Assembly (NCBI GenBank): GCA_021204765.1
Contig: JAJPYU010000263.1
Span: 1-6,004 of the forward strand
Source: Clostridiales bacterium
Lineage (GTDB): Bacteria; Bacillota; Clostridia; Lachnospirales; Lachnospiraceae
Direction of reading: 5' to 3'
DNA: 6,004 nt
Numbering within the stretch: position 1 is the first letter of the stretch; every line of letters begins with the position of its first letter. This document shows positions 1-4,752 of this stretch, piece after piece. The notes beneath the pieces are model-generated. The model saw only the letters and a list, made by a program, of their open reading frames with translations, made no database searches and was not told the origin of the DNA. Position numbers and translations under genes: made by a program.

Positions 1-102
1 AAAGCAATGGGATTCTTAGTTGGGCAAACAATGAAAGCAATGAAAGGGAAAGCACACCCTACTCTTGTAAACCAAATAGTGCAAGAATTATTAGACAAAT
101 AA
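1..102 (+). CDS. gatB: Asp/Glu-tRNA(Asn/Gln) amidotransferase subunit B, C-terminal end (partial)
   Basis: The frame starting at base 1 is open and encodes 33 residues before TAA at 100-102; the 5' part lies outside the window. It begins KAMGFLVGQTMKAMKGKAHP and ends in VQELLDK. This resembles the C-terminal tail (YqeY-like helical domain) of GatB, where a GFLVGQ.MKA.KGKA.P..VN pattern is usual. GatB is the subunit of the GatCAB amidotransferase that binds the misacylated tRNA and phosphorylates the mischarged Glu or Asp, before the ammonia supplied by GatA converts it to Gln or Asn. Codons are mostly A/T-ending (AAA, TTA, ATA, CAA), unlike the C/G-ending codons of the minus-strand genes, which fits a less highly expressed gene. 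It converges on tuf. A stand-alone YqeY protein is the main alternative; GFLVGQ favours GatB. Confidence 0.78.
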   Translation, partial: KAMGFLVGQTMKAMKGKAHPTLVNQIVQELLDK

Positions 103-136
103 AAAATTCCCGGGGATGAAATCCCCGGGAATTTTT
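102..136. terminator. Bidirectional intrinsic terminator between gatB and tuf
   Basis: A perfect 15-bp inverted repeat pairs 102-116 with 122-136 around a 5-base loop (117-121). The core is TTCCCGGGGA/TCCCCGGGAA, flanked by A5 on one side and T5 on the other. Read on the plus strand, the G/C-rich stem is followed by a T-rich stretch (132-148), giving a terminator for gatB. Read on the minus strand, it is followed by T6 (106-101) and ATTTG, giving a terminator for tuf. The last base of the gatB stop codon is the first base of the stem, and the tuf stop codon lies 14 bases from the other arm. One element therefore serves both convergent genes and limits antisense read-through either way. Confidence 0.93.
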
Positions 137-150
137 ATTTCTCTTTTATC

Positions 151-1338
151 TTACTCGATGATGGTAGCAACACGTCCGGATCCCACAGTACGTCCGCCTT
201 CACGGATAGCGAAAGTAAGTCCCTGCTCCATAGCCACGGAGTGGATCAGTTCAATGGTCATCTCCACGTTATCGCCGGGCATGCACATCTCAGTGCCCTC
301 GGGAAGAGTGATGACTCCGGTCACATCAGTGGTACGGAAGTAAAACTGGGGACGGTAGTTATTGAAGAAAGGAGTATGACGTCCGCCCTCCTCCTTGGTC
401 AGTACGTACACCTGAGCGGTGAACTTGGTGTGGCAGGTCACAGTGCCGGGCTTTGCCACGACCTGGCCTCTCTCGATGTCAGTCCTGCGGATACCACGAA
501 GCAGCACACCGATATTATCACCGGCAACAGCCTCATCCAGCAGCTTGCGGAACATCTCGATACCGGTAACTGTGGTCTTCTGGACAGCGCTCTTGATACC
601 AAGGATCTCGACCTCCTCATTGAGATGAAGAGTACCGCGCTCCACTCTGCCGGTGGCAACAGTGCCGCGGCCTGTGATGGTGAAGACATCCTCGATGGGC
701 ATCAGGAACGGCTGATCGGTAGCACGCTGAGGATCGGGGATGTAGCTGTCGACGACATCCATCAGCTCCATGATGTCATCTGCCCAATGGCTGGAGGAAT
801 CCTCCAGAGCCTTGAGAGCGGAACCCTTGATGATGGGGCAGTCCATGAAGCCGTACTCCTCAAGCTGCTCAGTGACTTCCATCTCGACCAGCTCAATGAG
901 CTCGTCATCATCCACCATATCGCACTTGTTCAGGAATACGATGATGTAAGGGACACCGACCTGACGGGACAGGAGAATGTGCTCCTTTGTCTGAGCCATG
1001 ACACCGTCTGTAGCAGCAACGACCAGGATAGCGCCATCCATCTGGGCAGCACCGGTAATCATGTTCTTGACATAATCGGCATGTCCGGGGCAGTCGACGT
1101 GAGCGTAGTGACGCTTCTCGGTCTGATACTCGACGTGGGCGGTGGAGATTGTTATTCCACGAGCCTTCTCTTCGGGAGCCTTATCAATCTTATCGAACTC
1201 TGTGAACTCATTTCCGGGTACCCGCTCCGCCAGAACCTTGGTGATAGCAGCTGTCAGTGTAGTTTTACCATGGTCAACGTGGCCGATGGTACCAATATTG
1301 CAATGCGGTTTCGTTCTGTCAAATTTCTGTTTTGCCAT
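151..1338 (-). CDS. tuf: Elongation factor Tu (EF-Tu)
   Basis: Complete 395-residue EF-Tu, the cytoplasmic GTPase that carries aminoacyl-tRNA to the ribosomal A site. The G domain shows all motifs: G1 GHVDHGKT at 19-26, G2 RGITI at 60-64, G3 DCPGH at 82-86 with the catalytic His86, G4 NKCD at 137-140 and G5 SAL at 173-175. Domains II and III follow, roughly 205-300 and 302-395, with TGRGTVATGRVERG, GGRHTPF and the closing FAIREGGRTVGSG. The ATG start is supported by AAGGAGG at 1354-1348, 9 bases upstream, and by the family N-terminus MAKxKF. It is the last gene of the str operon and has its own strong promoter in the 103-base gap after fusA. Odd points: the loop before G5 reads GFMDCP, two residues shorter than the usual FPGDDxP type, and Ser367 replaces the usual Pro of LIHP. 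Only one tuf copy is in the window; a second elsewhere cannot be excluded. Confidence 0.99.
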   Translation of the reverse strand: MAKQKFDRTKPHCNIGTIGHVDHGKTTLTAAITKVLAERVPGNEFTEFDKIDKAPEEKARGITISTAHVEYQTEKRHYAHVDCPGHADYVKNMITGAAQMDGAILVVAATDGVMAQTKEHILLSRQVGVPYIIVFLNKCDMVDDDELIELVEMEVTEQLEEYGFMDCPIIKGSALKALEDSSSHWADDIMELMDVVDSYIPDPQRATDQPFLMPIEDVFTITGRGTVATGRVERGTLHLNEEVEILGIKSAVQKTTVTGIEMFRKLLDEAVAGDNIGVLLRGIRRTDIERGQVVAKPGTVTCHTKFTAQVYVLTKEEGGRHTPFFNNYRPQFYFRTTDVTGVITLPEGTEMCMPGDNVEMTIELIHSVAMEQGLTFAIREGGRTVGSGRVATIIE

Positions 1339-1409
1339 GATTCAAATCCTCCTTAGTATTTTCCTTGGCAATCATTTCCTAACAATCCTCGATACTCAGA
1401 TTTAGCACC

Positions 1410-1438
1410 ATTATATTAGAATCTGTCAAGTATTTCAA
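1410..1438 (-). promoter_or_regulatory. Internal sigma-A/sigma-70 type promoter for tuf
   Basis: On the minus strand, -35 TTGAAA (1438-1433) and -10 TATAAT (1415-1410) are separated by exactly 17 bases. The -35 matches five of six consensus bases and the -10 matches all six. The -35 box begins three bases after the fusA stop codon. The expected start point is near A1403, giving a leader of about 65 bases to tuf. A second TTGACA lies in the spacer (1430-1425), but only 8 bases from the -10, so it cannot pair with it. This promoter would add EF-Tu transcripts to those reading through from rpsL. Confidence 0.82.
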
Positions 1439-1441
1439 GGA

Positions 1442-3559
1442 TTATTTTCCTTTATTGGAAAGTAATTTTTCCTGTACATTCTTCGGGACTTTCTCATACT
1501 TCTCGAAGAACATTGAATAATTTCCCCGTCCCTGGGTCTTTGACCGGAGGTCAGTGGAATATCCGAACATCTCAGCCAGCGGCACATAACCTTTTACCAT
1601 CTTGCCGCCTCCGATATCCTCCATGCCCTCGATGCGGCCCCGGCGGGAATTGATATCCCCGATGACGTCGCCCATATACTCCTCGGGCATGGTGACCTCC
1701 ACCTTCATGATGGGCTCCAAGAGCACGGGATCCGCCTTCTTCATGGCCTCCTTGAAGCACAGGGAACCGGCAATGTGGAAAGCCATATCCGAGGAATCCA
1801 CCTCGTGATAGGAACCGTCGTAGACAGTGGCCTTCACGCCCAGTACCGGGAACCCTGCCAGAACTCCTGCCTGGGCAGCCTCCTGTATGCCGGCACCAAT
1901 TGCGGGAATGTACTCCTTGGGGATGGTGCCGCCCACCACCTGGGACTCGAAGACAAAGGTGTCCTCACCGTTGACATCCAGGGGCTCGAAACGGACCTTG
2001 CAGTGTCCGTACTGTCCGTGGCCGCCGGACTGCTTGGCATACTTGTACTCCTGATCCACAGCCTTGCCGAAGGACTCCTTGTAAGCCACCTGGGGTGCGC
2101 CCACATTGGCCTCCACCTTAAACTCCCGAAGCAGCCTGTCCACTATGATCTCCAAATGGAGCTCGCCCATGCCGGCGATGATGGTCTGGCCGGTCTCCGG
2201 GTTCGTGTGAGCCTTAAAGGTGGGATCCTCCTCGGCCAGTTTTGCCAAAGCCTCACTCATCTTGCCCTGGCCTGCCTTGGTCTTGGGCTCGATGGCCAGC
2301 TCGATAACGGGATCCGGGAATTCCATGGACTCCAGGATCACCGGATGCTGCTCATCGCAGATGGTATCACCGGTGGTGGACATCTTGAATCCCACAGCCG
2401 CCGCGATATCCCCGGCGTAGACTTTATCCAGCTCATGCCGCTTGTTGGCGTGCATCTGCAGGATACGTCCCACACGCTCTTTCTTGCCCTTGGTGGCATT
2501 TAAGATGTATGAGCCCGCATTCATAGTCCCGGAATATACCCGGAAGAATGCCAGCTTGCCCACAAAGGGGTCGGTCATTATCTTGAAGACCAGTGCGGAG
2601 AAAGGCTCCTCGTCTGAGGAATGTCTATCCACCTCATTTCCGTCCTCATCCACACCCCTGATGGAAGGGATGTCTGTGGGAGCGGGCATGTATTCCACCA
2701 CGGCATCCAGCATCTTCTGGACACCCTTGTTGCGGTACGCGCTGCCGCAGGTCACGGGGATGGCGGTACACTCGCATGTAGCCTTCCGCAGTACGGCCTT
2801 CATCTGTTCTACAGAGGGTTCCTCACCCTCCAGGTACATTTCAGTCAGATCGTCATCCAGCTCACAGATCTTCTCCACCAGCTCATCGTGATAGAGGGCG
2901 GCATCCTCTTCCATGTCCTCAGGAATGGGGATTATGGATATATCCTCGCCTTTCTCATCATTGTAAATGTAGGCCTGCATCTCAAAGAGGTCGATAAGCC
3001 CCCTGAATGTATCCTCCTTGCCGATGGGAAGCTGCAGGATGATGGCGTTCTTTCCTAATCTCGTGCGGATCTGATCCACCGCTCCGTAGAAGTCAGCGCC
3101 CATGATATCCATCTTGTTGATGAAAGCCATACGGGGGACATTGTATGTGTCCGCCTGTCGCCAGACATTCTCCGACTGGGGCTCCACTCCGCCTTTGGCG
3201 CAGAACACACCTACCGCTCCGTCCAACACTCGCAGTGAACGCTCCACCTCCACGGTGAAATCCACATGTCCGGGAGTATCGATGATATTTATCCGATGCT
3301 CCAGTGCTCCGGGAGCCGGCTGGTTTTCTTTCTGCAGCGTCCAATGACAGGTAGTAGCCGCGGACGTGATGGTGATACCCCTCTCCTGCTCCTGCTCCAT
3401 CCAGTCCATGGTAGCATTGCCTTCGTGGGTCTCTCCGATCTTGTAATTGATACCTGTATAATACAGGATCCGCTCTGTCAGTGTCGTCTTACCCGCATCG
3501 ATATGGGCCATGATTCCGATATTCCTGGTCCGCTCCAGCGGGTACTCTCTTCCAGCCAT
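1442..3559 (-). CDS. fusA: Elongation factor G (EF-G)
   Basis: Complete 705-residue EF-G, the GTPase that drives tRNA-mRNA translocation and, with RRF, ribosome recycling. The G domain carries G1 AHIDAGKT at 18-25, G2 RGITI at 60-64, G3 DTPGH at 94-98, G4 NKMD at 148-151 and G5 GSA at 272-274, with the G' insertion between G4 and G5 that distinguishes EF-G from EF-Tu. Domain II lies around 315-405, III around 415-488 (AGMGELHLEI), IV around 489-612 and V after that (MGDVIGDINSRRG). The domain IV tip has YDGSYHEVDSS with His585, and loop SGGHGQYGH, where His514 stands in place of the common Arg or Lys. The segment between switch I and G3 is longer than in Bacillus EF-G. The ATG start has AGGAGG (3573-3568) 8 bases upstream, and this site shares bases with the rpsG stop codon, so translation of the two genes is probably coupled. 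The sequence follows classical fusA-type EF-G, not a tetracycline-resistance protein. Confidence 0.99.
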   Translation of the reverse strand: MAGREYPLERTRNIGIMAHIDAGKTTLTERILYYTGINYKIGETHEGNATMDWMEQEQERGITITSAATTCHWTLQKENQPAPGALEHRINIIDTPGHVDFTVEVERSLRVLDGAVGVFCAKGGVEPQSENVWRQADTYNVPRMAFINKMDIMGADFYGAVDQIRTRLGKNAIILQLPIGKEDTFRGLIDLFEMQAYIYNDEKGEDISIIPIPEDMEEDAALYHDELVEKICELDDDLTEMYLEGEEPSVEQMKAVLRKATCECTAIPVTCGSAYRNKGVQKMLDAVVEYMPAPTDIPSIRGVDEDGNEVDRHSSDEEPFSALVFKIMTDPFVGKLAFFRVYSGTMNAGSYILNATKGKKERVGRILQMHANKRHELDKVYAGDIAAAVGFKMSTTGDTICDEQHPVILESMEFPDPVIELAIEPKTKAGQGKMSEALAKLAEEDPTFKAHTNPETGQTIIAGMGELHLEIIVDRLLREFKVEANVGAPQVAYKESFGKAVDQEYKYAKQSGGHGQYGHCKVRFEPLDVNGEDTFVFESQVVGGTIPKEYIPAIGAGIQEAAQAGVLAGFPVLGVKATVYDGSYHEVDSSDMAFHIAGSLCFKEAMKKADPVLLEPIMKVEVTMPEEYMGDVIGDINSRRGRIEGMEDIGGGKMVKGYVPLAEMFGYSTDLRSKTQGRGNYSMFFEKYEKVPKNVQEKLLSNKGK

Positions 3560-3565
3560 GAAAAA

Positions 3566-3574
3566 CTCCTCCTA
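3566..3574 (-). promoter_or_regulatory. fusA ribosome binding site overlapping the rpsG stop codon
   Basis: The minus strand reads TAGGAGGAG. Its first three bases are the rpsG stop codon, and AGGAGG starts at the second base of that codon. The fusA ATG follows 8 bases after AGGAGG. A ribosome ending S7 synthesis covers the fusA start region, a usual arrangement for translational coupling in the str operon. Confidence 0.85.
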
Positions 3575-4042
3575 GAATCTGTAATGGGAAAAAGCCTTGT
3601 TGGCCTCTGCCATCTTGTGCGTATCTTCTTTCTTCTTCACGGATGCGCCGGTGTTATTCGCGGCATCCATGATCTCGTTGGCCAGACGCTCTGCCATGGT
3701 CTTCTCGCTCCGCTTTCTGGAATACAGTGTAAGCCAGCGAAGCGCCAGTGTCTGTCTCCTGTCGGCCCGGACCTCGATAGGCACCTGATAGGTGGCTCCA
3801 CCGATACGTCTGGCCTTGACTTCCAGCACCGGCATGATATTGTTCATTGCCTCATGGAAGACCTCGAGCGCAGGCTTTCCGGTCTTTTCGGCGATGCGGT
3901 CAAACGCTTTGTATACAATCTTCTGGGCTACGCCCTTTTTGCCGTCCAGCATGATATTGTTGATCAGCTTCGTGACGACAACATCATTGTACACGGGATC
4001 CGCCAGGACCTCCCTTTTCTGAATATGTCCTCTACGTGGCAC
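3572..4042 (-). CDS. rpsG: 30S ribosomal protein S7
   Basis: S7 is a primary 16S rRNA-binding protein that nucleates assembly of the 30S head near the E site. Starting at the GTG at 4042-4040 the product is 156 residues, the standard bacterial length, and begins with the family N-terminus (M)PRRGHIQKREV.ADP. Further S7 signatures are KLINNIMLDGKKG, RRIGGATYQVP, the R.DRR.TLALRW segment and the C-terminal ANKAFSHYRF. AAGGAGG at 4057-4051 lies 8 bases upstream of the GTG. An in-frame ATG at 4063-4061 would add seven residues (MIKEGRI), but it lies upstream of this binding site and has none of its own, so the GTG is chosen. The gene follows rpsL after a 141-base gap, and its TAG stop overlaps the fusA binding site. 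In E. coli, S7 represses its own operon by binding the rpsL-rpsG intercistronic mRNA; whether that happens here is unknown. Confidence 0.97.
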   Translation of the reverse strand: MPRRGHIQKREVLADPVYNDVVVTKLINNIMLDGKKGVAQKIVYKAFDRIAEKTGKPALEVFHEAMNNIMPVLEVKARRIGGATYQVPIEVRADRRQTLALRWLTLYSRKRSEKTMAERLANEIMDAANNTGASVKKKEDTHKMAEANKAFSHYRF

Positions 4043-4183
4043 GATTCTTCCCTCCTTAATCATGTAAAGATTAATTCAACGGTACTCACATTGACTAAAC
4101 TGATGTGTCCGTGCGGGATAAATATCAATAATGAAAAAATCCCAACACCTACAAAAGCTTATGTGATACTATTGGTTATTTGC
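4043..4183 (-). other. rpsL-rpsG intercistronic region
   Basis: A 141-base A/T-rich stretch with no gene and no convincing promoter: I find no TTGACA-like box at proper spacing from a TATAAT-like box. On the minus strand it could form three small stem-loops: GGGAT/ATCCC (4143-4139 with 4119-4115, 19-base loop), CACAT/ATGTG (4107-4103 with 4091-4087, 11-base loop) and TTAATC/GATTAA (4074-4069 with 4061-4056, 7-base loop). Each is weak alone. In E. coli the corresponding region is the binding site for the repressor S7, so this is the natural place to look for such control. Confidence 0.5.
4051..4057 (-). promoter_or_regulatory. rpsG ribosome binding site that fixes the GTG start
   Basis: AAGGAGG on the minus strand, 8 bases before GTG at 4042. 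It lies downstream of the alternative ATG at 4063, so it can serve only the GTG. A 6-bp inverted repeat (TTAATC at 4074-4069, GATTAA at 4061-4056) takes in its two leading A bases; the stem is A/T-rich and likely weak. Confidence 0.85.
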
Positions 4184-4600
4184 CTATTTCTTCTTCGGTC
4201 TCTTTGCGCCGTACTTGGAGCGTGCCTGGCGTCTGTTGGCGACGCCGGCAGTATCCAGTGTGCCCCTGATAATGTGGTAACGGGTACCGGGTAAATCCTT
4301 TACACGGCCGCCACGGATCAGTACGACACTGTGCTCCTGCAGGTTGTGGCCCTCGCCGGGGATGTAGGTAGTGACCTCGATCCCATTGGAGAGACGCACA
4401 CGGGCAATCTTCCTCAGAGCGGAGTTAGGCTTCTTCGGGGTGGCGGTCTTCACGGCTGTGCAGACACCACGCTTCTGCGGAGAGGGAGCATCGGTCGGAC
4501 GCTTCTTCAGGGAATTATAACCCTTCTGAAGTGCCGGGGCGTTCGACTTCTTCACAGTAGTCTTCCGACCTTTTCTCACTAACTGATTAAATGTTGGCAT
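4184..4600 (-). CDS. rpsL: 30S ribosomal protein S12
   Basis: Complete 138-residue S12, the decoding-centre protein that monitors codon-anticodon pairing and is the classical site of streptomycin resistance. It has the Firmicutes length (E. coli S12 has 124 residues) with the extra basic stretch near 13-35. Diagnostic segments are MPTFNQLVRKGR, SPQKRGVC (40-47), TPKKPNSALRK (54-64), PGEGHNLQEHS (81-91) and GGRVKDLPG (97-105). Lys57 and Lys101, equivalent to E. coli K42 and K87 (also numbered K43 and K88), are wild type, so no streptomycin-resistance change is seen at these positions. Asp102 corresponds to the residue that is methylthiolated in E. coli. The ATG start is supported by AGGAGGTGA at 4613-4605, with AGGAGG ending 7 bases upstream. 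It is the first gene of the str operon, behind its own promoter and a structured leader. Confidence 0.99.
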   Translation of the reverse strand: MPTFNQLVRKGRKTTVKKSNAPALQKGYNSLKKRPTDAPSPQKRGVCTAVKTATPKKPNSALRKIARVRLSNGIEVTTYIPGEGHNLQEHSVVLIRGGRVKDLPGTRYHIIRGTLDTAGVANRRQARSKYGAKRPKKK

Positions 4601-4604
4601 TCTT

Positions 4605-4613
4605 TCACCTCCT
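4605..4613 (-). promoter_or_regulatory. Extended ribosome binding site of rpsL
   Basis: AGGAGGTGA on the minus strand is a nine-base match to the anti-Shine-Dalgarno end of 16S rRNA, longer than at the other genes here. It sits in an A-rich, probably unpaired stretch just after the leader stem-loop, which should make it readily accessible. Confidence 0.85.
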
Positions 4614-4625
4614 GTTTTATTTTAT

Positions 4626-4698
4626 TATAAAAGTCCCGGACTGTGGACATGCTGAGCCGTGCTTGCACGAGCGAATGCATGTGCATTGGACCTTTATA
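4626..4698 (-). promoter_or_regulatory. Structured 5' leader of the rpsL (str) mRNA
   Basis: Within the roughly 110-base untranslated leader, the minus strand forms a nested stem-loop. P1 pairs TATAAAGGTCC (4698-4688) with 4636-4626, eleven pairs including one G-U. P2 pairs ACATGC (4682-4677) perfectly with GCATGT (4652-4647). P3 is CGTG/CACG (4669-4666 with 4661-4658) closing a CAAG loop. The structure ends 12 bases before the ribosome binding site. An alternative short hairpin AGTC-CGG-GACT (about 4642-4632) uses the 3' arm of P1 and is followed by a T-rich run, so two exclusive states are conceivable. There is no long U-tract, so a strong attenuator is not shown. Function is inferred; I cannot assign it to a named RNA family. 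Confidence 0.55.
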
Positions 4699-4716
4699 TT
4701 CTTTGCACAAGTGCAC

Positions 4717-4745
4717 ATTATATTAAATCCTGTCCTCACTGTCAA
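4717..4745 (-). promoter_or_regulatory. Consensus sigma-A/sigma-70 type promoter of the str operon
   Basis: On the minus strand, -35 TTGACA (4745-4740) and -10 TATAAT (4722-4717) are both perfect consensus and are separated by exactly 17 bases. The -35 box begins seven bases after the rpoC stop codon. Transcription should start near 4712-4708, leaving about 110 bases of leader before rpsL. No terminator lies between rpoC and this promoter, so read-through from rpoBC probably adds to its output. Confidence 0.9.
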
Positions 4746-4752
4746 GGATAAC

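Noticed and set aside
241..1356. Long plus-strand open frame antisense to tuf (371 codons)
   Set aside because: It mirrors the codon periodicity of tuf, resembles no protein family I know, lacks a ribosome binding site and runs past the tuf start. It is a shadow frame.
1319..1375. Possible 18-codon upstream frame in the tuf leader overlapping the tuf start
   Set aside because: Only GAGG 11 bases upstream supports its ATG, while tuf has a strong AAGGAGG at good spacing. Conservation would be needed to take it seriously.
1425..1430. TTGACA inside the tuf promoter spacer as the true -35 box
   Set aside because: It is only 8 bases from the -10 box. TTGAAA at 1438-1433 has the correct 17-base spacing.
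1442..3559. A ribosomal protection (tetracycline resistance) protein or EF-G2 paralog instead of fusA
   Set aside because: Length, G motifs, domain IV GSYHEVDSS and position between rpsG and tuf all fit classical EF-G.
3266..4294. Long plus-strand open frame across fusA, rpsG and rpsL (342 codons), with a similar one at 1775-2503
   Set aside because: Antisense to three well-identified genes, with no recognisable domain and no start signal. Shadow frames.
4298..4432. Streptomycin-resistance changes in S12
   Set aside because: The two classical positions (Lys57 and Lys101 here) and the KPNS and KDLPG contexts are wild type.
4579..4686. Possible 35-codon upstream frame in the rpsL leader that overlaps the rpsL start in another frame
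   Set aside because: Its ATG has only a weak AAAGG four bases upstream and lies inside the stem-loop. Nothing in the peptide suggests a leader peptide. A chance frame is more likely.
4716..4718. ATG in TATAATG after the str promoter, opening a Cys-rich 33-codon frame
   Set aside because: The ATG overlaps the -10 box and lies upstream of the expected transcription start, so it would not be in mRNA made from this promoter.
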